Positions 36,312 to 45,055 of a stretch of 64,000 nucleotides of DNA are shown here, piece after piece. A program made the translations under genes and the position numbers. Source of the stretch: Duganella sp. 1224 (GTDB lineage Bacteria; Pseudomonadota; Gammaproteobacteria; Burkholderiales; Burkholderiaceae_D). Position 1 is the stretch's first letter, and every line of letters starts with the position of its first letter. Where the stretch lies: contig NZ_JACBYS010000006.1 in assembly GCF_013408245.1 (NCBI RefSeq), positions 186,001 through 250,000 of the forward strand. Reading direction: 5' to 3'. Under the pieces are notes generated by a model. That model was not told where the DNA came from, made no database searches, and saw only the letters and a list, made by a program, of their open reading frames with translations.

Positions 36312-38465
36312 ATGAAAAAATCTTTGATCGCGCTCGCCATCCTGAGCACCGCCGCCCACGCGGATGAAGGCATGTGGATGCCTCAACAGCTGCCACAAGT
36401 AGCCAAGGAACTGAAAGCCGCCGGCCTCAAGCTGGACCCCGCCTCCCTCACCAAACTGACCGAATTCCCGATGGGCGCCATCGTCAGCCTGGGCGGCTGC
36501 TCGGCGTCCTTCGTGTCGCCGCAGGGCCTGGTCGCCACCAACCACCACTGCGTCTACGGCAGCGTCGCCCATAACTCGACGCCGGAACGCAATCTGCTGG
36601 CCAACGGTTTCCTGGCCCATAACCTGTCCGAGGAACTGCCGGCCGCGCCGGGCAGCCGCATCTTCGTGACCAAGGCGGTGACCGACGTCAGCAAGCAGGT
36701 GATCACGCCGGAAGTGGCCAAGCTGAGCGGCAAGGCGCGCATCGATGCGATCGAAAAGAACCAGAAGGCCATCCAGGCCGACTGCGAAAAAGATCCCGGC
36801 CACCGCTGCACCGTGTCGTCGTATTACGGCGGCCTGGAGTTTTACCTGATCAAGCAGCTGGAAATCCGCGACGTCCGCCTGGTGCACGCGCCACCCGAGG
36901 GCGTGGGCAAGTTCGGCGGCGATACCGATAACTGGATGTGGCCGCGCCACACCGGCGACTACGGCTTCTACCGCGCCTACGTCAGCAAGGACGGCAAGGC
37001 CGCCGACTATAGCAAGGACAACGTCCCTTACGTGCCGCAGCATTACCTGAAGCTGGCCAAGGAAGGCGTCAAGGAAGGCGACTTCATCATGGTGCTGGGC
37101 TACCCGGGCCGCACCAACCGCCACCGCCTGCCGTCCGAAGTGGCGTTCACCTTCGACTGGAACTATCCGGCCTTCGTCAAGCAGTCGGCCGAGAGCCTGG
37201 CCATCATCGCCGATACCACCAAGGACAACAAGGACACCGCGCTGAAATACGCGTCGCAAGTGGCCGGCATCAACAACTACTACAAGAACCGCCAGGGCAT
37301 GCTGGATTCCTACGCCAACAGCGACATGCTGAAGCGTAAGAGCGCCGAGCACGAGGCGCTCAAGCAGTGGATCAACGCCGACGCCAAGCGTAAGGCCGAG
37401 TACGCCGGCGACATCGACCTGGTGGAAAAGCTGATCGCCCAGCGCGATGCTGAAATCAAGCGCGACTACTACTTCGGCTCGTCCAAGCCGCGCCTGCTGA
37501 ACACCGCGCGCATGCTGTACCGCCTGGCCAACGAAAACACCAAGCCAGACGCCGACCGCAAGGCCGGCTACCAGCAGCGTGACGTGCCGCGCATCAAGGC
37601 CTCGGTCGATGGCCTGGTACGCAACTACGACGAGAAGGTCGACAAGGCGCTGGTGCTGAACAGCCTGACCAAGTACGCCGCCCAGCCGGCGTCGCAGCGC
37701 AACGCCGCCTTCGATAGCGTGGTCGGCATCAAGGACAACATGAGCAAGGCCGACCTGCAAGCCGCGCTGGACAAGCTGTACGCCGGCAGCAAGCTGGGCG
37801 ATCCGGCCGAGCGCAAAGCCTGGCTGGAGCGCAAGCCGGCCGACTTCAAGGCCAGCGACGACAGCTTCATCAAGGCTGCCGTGGCGCTGTACGAGCCGGA
37901 CCTGAAGGACGAGGCGCAGGAAGAGGAATTGGCCGGCAAGCTGCAGCAGGCTTACGCCAACTACATGAAGGCCAAGATCGCCTACATGCACAGCAAGGGC
38001 CAGGCCGTCTACCCTGACGCCAACAGCACCTTGCGCGTGACCTTCGGCAAGATCGCCGGCCGCGATCCGGGCGCCGATGGCACCACCTGGAAGGCCTTCA
38101 CCACGGTCGAGGGCGTAGCCGCCAAGGCCACCGGCCAGGGCGAGTTCAATGCGCCTGCCGCGCAGCTGAAAGCGATCAAGGCCAAGGAATACGGCAAGTA
38201 CGCCGATCCGATCCTGAAGACGGTGCCGGTGGCTTATCTGGCCACGCTGGACATCACCGGCGGCAACTCGGGCTCGGCCGCGCTGAACGCCAAGGGCGAG
38301 TGGATTGGCCTGGCATTCGACGGCACGCTGGATTCGATCATTTCGGACTGGGACTTCAACAAGAAGATGACCCGCGACATCCAGGTCGACCTGCGCTACA
38401 TCCTGTGGAACATGAAGCACGTCGACCACGCCGACAACCTGCTGAAGGAAATGGGCGCCGAATAA
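36312..38465 (+). CDS. S46 family dipeptidyl peptidase (DPP7/DPP11 type)
   Basis: 717 aa. Signal peptide to about residue 17 (AAHA). Chymotrypsin-type catalytic triad: His in VATNHHC (about 78), Asp in GGDTDNWMW (about 215) and Ser in ITGGNSGSAA (about 650). The specificity position after the triad reads FDGTLDS, a Gly as in DPP7 rather than the Arg of DPP11, suggesting hydrophobic P1 preference (inference). It releases dipeptides in the periplasm. Own terminator. Confidence 0.92.
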   Translation: MKKSLIALAILSTAAHADEGMWMPQQLPQVAKELKAAGLKLDPASLTKLTEFPMGAIVSLGGCSASFVSPQGLVATNHHCVYGSVAHNSTPERNLLANGFLAHNLSEELPAAPGSRIFVTKAVTDVSKQVITPEVAKLSGKARIDAIEKNQKAIQADCEKDPGHRCTVSSYYGGLEFYLIKQLEIRDVRLVHAPPEGVGKFGGDTDNWMWPRHTGDYGFYRAYVSKDGKAADYSKDNVPYVPQHYLKLAKEGVKEGDFIMVLGYPGRTNRHRLPSEVAFTFDWNYPAFVKQSAESLAIIADTTKDNKDTALKYASQVAGINNYYKNRQGMLDSYANSDMLKRKSAEHEALKQWINADAKRKAEYAGDIDLVEKLIAQRDAEIKRDYYFGSSKPRLLNTARMLYRLANENTKPDADRKAGYQQRDVPRIKASVDGLVRNYDEKVDKALVLNSLTKYAAQPASQRNAAFDSVVGIKDNMSKADLQAALDKLYAGSKLGDPAERKAWLERKPADFKASDDSFIKAAVALYEPDLKDEAQEEELAGKLQQAYANYMKAKIAYMHSKGQAVYPDANSTLRVTFGKIAGRDPGADGTTWKAFTTVEGVAAKATGQGEFNAPAAQLKAIKAKEYGKYADPILKTVPVAYLATLDITGGNSGSAALNAKGEWIGLAFDGTLDSIISDWDFNKKMTRDIQVDLRYILWNMKHVDHADNLLKEMGAE

Positions 38466-38488
38466 GCGTCTTCCCCCGATAGTCGGAA

Positions 38489-38519
38489 GCCACGCTCAGG
38501 AAACAGAGCGTGGCTTTTT
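38489..38519 (+). terminator. Rho-independent terminator after the S46 peptidase
   Basis: GCCACGCTC (38489-38497) pairs with GAGCGTGGC (38506-38514) around an 8-base loop, followed by five T, 23 bp past the stop. Confidence 0.85.
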
Positions 38520-38573
38520 ATTATAATCGGTTACAGTATGGCGACGTCCCGTCCACCATCGCAAGGAGATGTT

Positions 38574-39143
38574 ATGTCCGCAAAGAAAATTGCCGTCATC
38601 ATCGGCAGCCTGCGCAAAGCGTCGCTCAACCGCAAGTTTGCCCATGAAGTCATGGCGCTGGCGCCGGAGTCGCTACAGCTGGAGATCGTGGAAATCGGCG
38701 AACTCGCCGTCTACAACGAGGATCTGGAAGGCGATGGCGTCACGCCGCCGCAGGCGTGGACGCAATTCCGCGACCGCATGAAGGAATACGAGGGCGTGCT
38801 GTTCTTCACGCCGGAATACAACCGCTCCACCACGGCCGCGCTGAAGAACGCGCTGGACGTCGGCTCGCGGCCCTACGGCCACAGCATCTGGAGCGGCAAG
38901 CCAGCCGGCATCGTCAGCGTTTCCCCTGGCGCCACCGGCGCGTTCGGCGCCAACCACCATCTGCGCCAGTCGCTGGTGTTCCTCGACATGCCAACCCTGC
39001 TGCAGCCGGAGGCGTATATCGGCGGCGCCGCCAAGCTGCTGGGCGACGACGGCAAAATCAACAACGACAGCACCAAACAGTTCCTGAAGAAGTTCATTGA
39101 CACTTACGCTACCTGGGTCGAGACCAACGCGAAGACGAAGTAA
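38574..39143 (+). CDS. NADPH-dependent FMN reductase family protein
   Basis: 189 aa from the ATG at 38574 behind AAGGAG. Flavodoxin-like fold: IIGSLRKASLNRKFA (about 8-22) binds the phosphate of FMN, FFTPEYNRSTTAALKNALD (about 81-99) is the hallmark of the chromate/azo/quinone reductase group, and SVSPGATGAFGA follows. Its stop abuts the stop of the convergent gene at 39144 with no base between. Confidence 0.92.
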   Translation: MSAKKIAVIIGSLRKASLNRKFAHEVMALAPESLQLEIVEIGELAVYNEDLEGDGVTPPQAWTQFRDRMKEYEGVLFFTPEYNRSTTAALKNALDVGSRPYGHSIWSGKPAGIVSVSPGATGAFGANHHLRQSLVFLDMPTLLQPEAYIGGAAKLLGDDGKINNDSTKQFLKKFIDTYATWVETNAKTK

Positions 39144-39992
39144 TCAGCGCCGCAGCGGCGTGAAGACGTGGCCGGCCGCCGTCAGCGCGGCCGGTTGCAC
39201 ATGCGCCGGCGGCGCGCCGCGATTCAGCGCCAGCAGTTGCGGGCCATCTTGCCCCGGCAGCAGCGCCAGGTCCGCCCCGGGCAGACGCCGGGCCAGCTCC
39301 GCCGCAGCCGCGCCAATGGCGCCGGGCGCTCCGGCTGCGTCGGTCGCGCCGGTTGTGCCGGTCGCGCCGGTCGCACTGGTCGCACTGGTTGTGCCGGTCA
39401 CGCCCGTCAAACCGGCCGCCCCCGCGTACAGCCGATACGACGCGCGGCTGTTGCCCACCTCGATCAGATAGCCTGCCATCGCGACCGTGCCCGCCGCGCC
39501 CGGCATGGCCGTCACGCGCAGCCGGGTGCCGTGCTTACGCAAGTCCAGCGCATTCCATGGCTGCATCGGATACCAGCGCGGCCCGGCCCCGGCCCCGGCC
39601 GTCGCCCCATCCTTCGCCCCATCGCCCGCGCCAGCCCCGCCCTGCTCCGCCACCACCACCGGCATGCCATCCGGCAGCGTCCGCAGCGGCGCCAGCCCGT
39701 CGTAACGGCCGGCGCTGGCCGGCAGCACCAGCAGCAGATCGGCAGCCGGCCAGCCCCGCACCGCGTACTGGCTGTAAGCCTCGCCATCCGCCTCCACCAC
39801 CAGCAAGCGCAGATCCTGAAAGCGCACCAGCACCAGCCCCTTGCCAGCCAGTTGCAACTGCCCGCGCGACGCTGCCGGCGCCGTGGCGCCCGCCAACTCG
39901 ATCACATAACGCGGCCCCACCTGCGCCACGCCCCAGCGACACACCAGCGCCAGCAACGCCACCACCAGTACCGCTCGCACGCCATAGCCCAT
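39144..39992 (-). CDS. Secreted protein resembling a metallo-beta-lactamase-fold hydrolase without its metal ligands
   Basis: 282 aa with a signal peptide (about 1-23). The order of strands resembles UlaG-like MBL proteins: DLLLVLPASAGRYDGL (85-100) sits where those read DxxLLSHxHxDHL; RLRVTAMPGAAG (157-168) where they read VTxVPAxHG; RLYAGAAG (187-194) where they read SGDTG; and DLALLPG (241-247). At each site the His/Asp ligands are Ala, Gly or Arg except Asp98. A (G/S)(A/T)T tandem repeat follows at about 196-217. The fold is inferred by eye. No other family was recognised. Confidence 0.5.
   Translation of the reverse strand: MGYGVRAVLVVALLALVCRWGVAQVGPRYVIELAGATAPAASRGQLQLAGKGLVLVRFQDLRLLVVEADGEAYSQYAVRGWPAADLLLVLPASAGRYDGLAPLRTLPDGMPVVVAEQGGAGAGDGAKDGATAGAGAGPRWYPMQPWNALDLRKHGTRLRVTAMPGAAGTVAMAGYLIEVGNSRASYRLYAGAAGLTGVTGTTSATSATGATGTTGATDAAGAPGAIGAAAAELARRLPGADLALLPGQDGPQLLALNRGAPPAHVQPAALTAAGHVFTPLRR
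39342..39413. repeat. 9-bp tandem repeat, about eight units, inside the MBL-like gene
   Basis: Units such as GGTCGCGCC, GGTTGTGCC and GGTCGCACT follow each other in frame from 39342 to 39413. In the minus-strand protein they give Gly/Ser-Ala/Thr-Thr triplets (about residues 196-217). The unit length is a multiple of three, so copy changes keep the frame. Confidence 0.8.
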
Positions 39993-40149
39993 GCTGTTCT
40001 CCCGGCAAATGAAACAGACAAGCAGTACAGCACGACCGCGATAAATTTACGTTGAAGCAACTCAAGCTACCGGCTGCGGGCGCTCAAAAAACGGGCACGA
40101 TGATACAATCTCGGCCTTCCCTTCCATTCCCGCTGAGATTCAGACCACC

Positions 40150-41835
40150 ATGCACGACATGCTGACGCCTTACGAAAAAGGCAATCACAACCAAACCACC
40201 ACGTGGAGCGAATGCATCGCCTTCTACGAGGCGCTGGCCCAGCGCTTCCCGCACGTGCTGCGCTTTGAGCAGATCGGCCTGTCCGACGCCGGCATCCCGA
40301 TCCACGCCGGCGTGGTCAGCGCCGACGGCGTCCACGACCGCAGCCAGATCAAGGCCGAGGGCCGCACCGTCTTCTTCAACAACAACGGCATCCACCCGGG
40401 CGAGCCGGAAGGCGTGGATGCCTGCATGGCCATCGTGCGCGACCTGTGCTTCGACCCGGCCAAGCTGGCCGCGCTGGGCAAGACCGTGCTGCTGTTCGTG
40501 CCGCTGTACAACGTCGACGGCGCGCTAAACCGCGCCAACACCTCGCGCGTCAACCAGGACGGTCCCGAGCAGTTCGGCTTCCGCGGCAACAGCCGCCACC
40601 TCGACCTGAACCGCGACTTCATCAAGTGCGACACCTACAACGCCCAGCTGTTCAACCAGCTGCTGACCAGCTGGGACCCGGACGTGATGGTCGACACCCA
40701 CACCTCCAACGGCGCCGACTACCCGTACACGATGACGCTGATCCACACCCAGGCCGACAAGCTGGGCTACGGCCTCGGCCCCTTCCTGCGCGACACCATG
40801 CTGCCGCACATCTACCAGGAGATGGCAGCGAAGGGCTGGCCGACCTGCCCCTACGTCAATCCGGTCAAGGACACGCCGGACGACGGCATCGCCGAATTCC
40901 TCGAAGTGCCGCGCTTCTCGACCGGCTTCGCCGCCCTGCACCACGTCATCGGCTTCATGCCGGAAACGCACATGCTCAAGCCCTTCAAGGACCGCTACGA
41001 CTCGATGCGTGCGCTGCTGGACGTGACCCTGGCCTTCACGGTCGCACACGGCGAACAAATCAAGCAACTGCGCGCCGAAGCCAAGGAGCAGGCGGCCAAC
41101 GCCACCGAATGGACCGTCAGCTGGCAAATGGACGAAGACCATCCATCGACCTTCTGCTTCAAGGGCTACGCGGCCAAACGCAGCGCCAGCCTGCTGGGCA
41201 ACTACCAGCGCCTGTCGTATGACCGCAGCCAGCCGTGGGAAAAAGACATCGCCTACTACAACCGCTTCGTGCCGTCGGCCACCGTGCGCGCGCCGAAAGG
41301 CTACATCGTCCCGCAAGCGTGGCGCGAAGCCATCGAGCGCCTGCAGTGGAACGGCGTGGAAATGGCCCGCTTCGACGAAGCGCAGACGGTGGAAGCACAG
41401 TACTACCACATCGTCTCCGTGAGCTCGCGCCCGCACGCCTACGAAGGCCATCTGTACCACGACGACGTGCGGTTGGAGGCACGCACCGCCACCTTCACCG
41501 TGCAGCCGGGTGACTACTTCATCCCGCTCAAGCAGGGCAACGCGCGCTACGCCGTCGAAACGCTGGAGCCCCAGGGCCACGACTCCTTCTTCCGCTGGGG
41601 CTTCTTCAACAGCGTGCTGGAAAAGAAAGAAGCCTACTCGGACTACGTGTTCGAAGACCTGGCGCTGGAGATGCTGGACACCGAGCCGGAACTGAAAGCG
41701 AAATTCGAAGCATGGAAGGCCGCCAATCCGGCGCTGCTGTCGGACCAGGACGCGGTGCTGGGCTTCATCTTCGCCAACGGCAAGCGCCACGCCGAGCCGG
41801 AATGGCGCCGCTACCCGGTGCTGTCGGTCTTCTAA
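40150..41835 (+). CDS. M14-family zinc carboxypeptidase-like protein
   Basis: 561 aa. The zinc-binding HxxE is in NNGIHPGEPEG (about 80-90), NRDF follows in HLDLNRDF (about 151), and the third ligand is in DTHTSNG (about 182). The C-terminal 250 residues form a second domain without a motif I recognise. No signal peptide is evident, so a cytoplasmic location is likely. Substrate unknown. Confidence 0.85.
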   Translation: MHDMLTPYEKGNHNQTTTWSECIAFYEALAQRFPHVLRFEQIGLSDAGIPIHAGVVSADGVHDRSQIKAEGRTVFFNNNGIHPGEPEGVDACMAIVRDLCFDPAKLAALGKTVLLFVPLYNVDGALNRANTSRVNQDGPEQFGFRGNSRHLDLNRDFIKCDTYNAQLFNQLLTSWDPDVMVDTHTSNGADYPYTMTLIHTQADKLGYGLGPFLRDTMLPHIYQEMAAKGWPTCPYVNPVKDTPDDGIAEFLEVPRFSTGFAALHHVIGFMPETHMLKPFKDRYDSMRALLDVTLAFTVAHGEQIKQLRAEAKEQAANATEWTVSWQMDEDHPSTFCFKGYAAKRSASLLGNYQRLSYDRSQPWEKDIAYYNRFVPSATVRAPKGYIVPQAWREAIERLQWNGVEMARFDEAQTVEAQYYHIVSVSSRPHAYEGHLYHDDVRLEARTATFTVQPGDYFIPLKQGNARYAVETLEPQGHDSFFRWGFFNSVLEKKEAYSDYVFEDLALEMLDTEPELKAKFEAWKAANPALLSDQDAVLGFIFANGKRHAEPEWRRYPVLSVF

Positions 41836-41920
41836 ACCTCCCGTAGTATTTCGCGTCATTCAACGTGCGCGCCGTGGCGATCCCGCGGCGCGCATGCAAG
41901 CTGCCCACAAGGCCATAGCC

Positions 41921-44092
41921 ATGCATTACGCACTCAATCTGCGCACCTTCTTCTACAGCCATTACTTTTATCTCGGCCTGCGCTTCGCCGCCGGCCTGGT
42001 CGGCGTCACGCTGATCACGCTGCACTTCGCCGACATGGCAACCGCCATGACCGTCTGCATCGGCGCCCTGTGCACCGCGCTGATGGACATGCCCAGTCCC
42101 CTGCGCCACAAGTTCAACGAGATGAGCGCCTCGGTGCTGCTGTGCAGCGCCGTCACCCTGTTAATCAGCCTGTGCGCGCCGTACCACTGGCTGCTGATGA
42201 TCATGCTGGTGCTGGTCAGCTTTGCCGCCTGCATGATGGTCGTCTACGGCAAAAAGTCGATGCCGCTGCAACTGGCCACGCTGTTCATCATGACCATGTC
42301 GATGGAACACGATATGTCGGTGCGCCAGTCCTTCATCCACACCGGCGTGTTCACGCTGGGCGCGGTGGCCTACCTGGCCTACGCCATGGGCATCTCGTGG
42401 ATACTGCGCCACCGCATCAAGCAGCAGGTGCTGGCCGAGGCGCTGTTCGAGCTGGCCGCCTACATCGACATCAAGGCCGACTTCTACGACACCCGCTTCA
42501 ACCTCACCGAACAATTCAATAAGCTGATCCGCCATCAAAGCCTGCTGGCCGACCGCCAGCAGGCCTCGCGCGACCTGATCCTGCGCGCCCACAACAACGC
42601 GCGCGACGCCATCGTGGTGCAGGTCCACGTCTGCATGCTGGACCTGTATGAGCTGATCCTCTCCACCCACACCGACTACGCGCTGCTGCGCGCCCACCTG
42701 GCCGATTCGCCGGTGATGCAAACGCTGCACGACCTGGCCTACAAGGCCGCGCGCGACATTGAATCGGTGGCGTACGATGTCACGCGCAAGAAGTCCTCCT
42801 ACCCGGAAATCAGCTACGAGCCGGAGCTGGCCGCCATCGAGGCCGAACTGGCGGCCATCCAGCAGCGCATCGATGCCGGCAAGCCGCAGCACGAAGCGCT
42901 GGCGGTGCTGCGCGCGCAGCGCAACAAGATCCGCGCCATCATCAAGATGATCGGCGAGCTGCATCAGGCCAGCCAGAAGGCCTACGACACCACGCCGTTC
43001 TGGGTGGATGCCGACATGGGCCCGTTCCTGTCGCAGCAAAAATATGAGTTCCGCATGATCCTGTCGCACCTGCGGCTGGATTCGCCGATCTTCCGCTTTT
43101 CGCTGCGGGTGGCGATGGCGATCTCGGTCGGGCTGGCGGTGGCGGCGTGGCTGCCGTATGCGACGCACAGCTACTGGATCGTGCTGACCATCGTCATCAT
43201 CCTCAAGCCGTCGTTCAGCATGACCAAGCAGCGGCGGCGCGACCGCATCGTCGGCACGGTGATCGGCTGCGTGATCACCGCGCTGATCATCAAGTTCCTC
43301 AACTACCCGGCCTTCATCCTCGGCGCGCTGGTGCTGTCGACGGTGGCCATGCCGACCTTCGTCTATCTGCGCTATCGCTATGCGGCGGTGGCGGTCAGCG
43401 TGATGATCTTGCTGCAGATGTACCTGATCGCGCCGGGCAACGAGAACCTGATCATGGAGCGCCTGGTGGATACGGTGGTGGGCGCGGTGGTGGCGACAGC
43501 CTTCAGCTTCGTACTGGCCAGCTGGGAGTACCAGACCTTGCCGCGCCTGGTGCGCGAGGTGTTGGAAGTGAACCGGCGCTACATGCAGGCCAGCTTCGAT
43601 CTGCTGCAGGGCAAAGGCAAGGACGATTTCGCCTACCGCATCGAACGCAAGCGCCTGATGGACAGCCTGGCCGCGCTCAGTTCCGCGCTGGTGCGCATGC
43701 TCGATGAGCCGTCCAGCAAACAGCGCGCGGTGGAGGACATCAACCTGTTCATCGTGCAGAACTACCTGCTGATGGCGCACGTGGCGGCGCTGCGCGCCAT
43801 CCTGCGCCGCCACACGAAGGAACTGCCGGCGGAAGCGGTCAACGCCATGCTGGCCGAAAGCCACGCCCAGGTGGTGGACGTGCTGGAACACGCGTTGGAT
43901 CCGCGCAGCCAGGCCAGCGAGGAGGCGCTGATGTCGGCCTCCACGCTGTCGGCGCAATCGGCGGCGGCGGCGCGGGCGTCGCAGGTGCCGTGGTCCGGCT
44001 GGCCGCTGGTCCAGCGCCGCATCCGGTTGCTGCAGGCGGACGCCGTCAAAATCATCGTCCACCGCGCAGCCATCCTGCGCGACCTCGCCTGA
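41921..44092 (+). CDS. FUSC-family membrane protein (YccS/YhfK type)
   Basis: 723 aa from the ATG at 41921 (MHYALNLRTFFYSHYFYLGLR, the family's usual start); an ATG at 41894 is possible. Two blocks of membrane helices (about 20-170 and 390-545) are each followed by a cytoplasmic helical region, the duplicated layout of FUSC/aromatic-acid exporter relatives. Function is unproven; efflux of aromatic acids is one possibility. EamA-type transporter follows at 36 bp. Confidence 0.85.
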   Translation: MHYALNLRTFFYSHYFYLGLRFAAGLVGVTLITLHFADMATAMTVCIGALCTALMDMPSPLRHKFNEMSASVLLCSAVTLLISLCAPYHWLLMIMLVLVSFAACMMVVYGKKSMPLQLATLFIMTMSMEHDMSVRQSFIHTGVFTLGAVAYLAYAMGISWILRHRIKQQVLAEALFELAAYIDIKADFYDTRFNLTEQFNKLIRHQSLLADRQQASRDLILRAHNNARDAIVVQVHVCMLDLYELILSTHTDYALLRAHLADSPVMQTLHDLAYKAARDIESVAYDVTRKKSSYPEISYEPELAAIEAELAAIQQRIDAGKPQHEALAVLRAQRNKIRAIIKMIGELHQASQKAYDTTPFWVDADMGPFLSQQKYEFRMILSHLRLDSPIFRFSLRVAMAISVGLAVAAWLPYATHSYWIVLTIVIILKPSFSMTKQRRRDRIVGTVIGCVITALIIKFLNYPAFILGALVLSTVAMPTFVYLRYRYAAVAVSVMILLQMYLIAPGNENLIMERLVDTVVGAVVATAFSFVLASWEYQTLPRLVREVLEVNRRYMQASFDLLQGKGKDDFAYRIERKRLMDSLAALSSALVRMLDEPSSKQRAVEDINLFIVQNYLLMAHVAALRAILRRHTKELPAEAVNAMLAESHAQVVDVLEHALDPRSQASEEALMSASTLSAQSAAAARASQVPWSGWPLVQRRIRLLQADAVKIIVHRAAILRDLA

Positions 44093-44128
44093 ACCTGGTC
44101 ATGCGGCGCAGGCACGAAGCCTGCTAGT

Positions 44129-45055
44129 ATGACCGGCATGACCACCTCCACTTCCACCTTCACCACCCGCGACCTGCTGTCCGCCCTGCTGGTTGTCATC
44201 ATCTGGGGCACCAACTTCGTCGCGATGAAAATCGGCCTGCTAGCGTTGACGCCGTTCCAGATGGGCGCCGCGCGCTATGTGTTCGCCATCCTGCCGCTGA
44301 TCTTCTTTGTGCGCCCGCCCAGGCTGGCGCCGAAGTGGGTGATCGCTTATGGGCTGAGCCAGGGCGTGGGCCAATTCGGGCTGCTGTTTCTGTCGCTGAA
44401 GGTTGGCATGTCGGCCTCGCTGGCGTCGGTGATCCTGCAGACGCAGGTCTTCTTCACCGCCATCTTCAGCTTTATGCTGCTGAAGGAGCACACCAGCCGC
44501 GCGCTGATCGCCGGACTGCTGCTGGCAGCGCTGGGCCTGGGCTGCTTCGCCATGAGCTCCCTGCAGGCCGGCCACGCCAACGACATCACGCCGGCCGGCT
44601 TCGTCCTGTGCCTGGCCGGCGCCGCCATGTGGGCCGTGTCGAATATCGTCGTGCGGCGCGCGCAGAAGGCCATGCCGGACTTCGACGTGATCAGCTTCAT
44701 CGTCTGGTGCGGCGCGGTGCCGATTGTGCCGTTCGTGCTGCTGTCGCTGGCGTTTGACGATCCGGCCACGCGCTGGCACTGGACCGGCGCGCCCTTCATC
44801 ACCTGGGTGGCGGTGGCCTACATCGGCTGGATCTCCACCATTGCCGGCTACGCGATGTGGACCCGGCTGCTGAAGCGCTACCCGGTTAACCGGGTGGCGC
44901 CGTTCAGCCTGGGCGTGCCGGTGGTCGGCATCGCCTCCGGCATGCTGATGCTGGGCGATACCATCGGCGCCTGGCAGTGGGGCGGTGTCGGCTTCATCGT
45001 CGCGGCGCTGGTGTGCACCATGTTCGGCGGCCGCTGGCTGGACCGCAAGGCATAA
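44129..45055 (+). CDS. EamA/DMT-superfamily permease (EamD-like)
   Basis: 308 aa with ten predicted helices in two EamA repeats (about 16-150 and 165-298). Motifs IIWGTNFVAMKIGL near the start and SVILQTQVFFTAIFSFMLLKEH match the O-acetylserine/cysteine exporter group. The transported solute is uncertain. Its stop codon abuts the convergent GGDEF gene's stop codon directly. Confidence 0.88.
   Translation: MTGMTTSTSTFTTRDLLSALLVVIIWGTNFVAMKIGLLALTPFQMGAARYVFAILPLIFFVRPPRLAPKWVIAYGLSQGVGQFGLLFLSLKVGMSASLASVILQTQVFFTAIFSFMLLKEHTSRALIAGLLLAALGLGCFAMSSLQAGHANDITPAGFVLCLAGAAMWAVSNIVVRRAQKAMPDFDVISFIVWCGAVPIVPFVLLSLAFDDPATRWHWTGAPFITWVAVAYIGWISTIAGYAMWTRLLKRYPVNRVAPFSLGVPVVGIASGMLMLGDTIGAWQWGGVGFIVAALVCTMFGGRWLDRKA

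Noticed and set aside
39342..39413. CRISPR-like array
   Set aside because: Units are 9 bp, contiguous and in frame in a coding sequence, without spacers.
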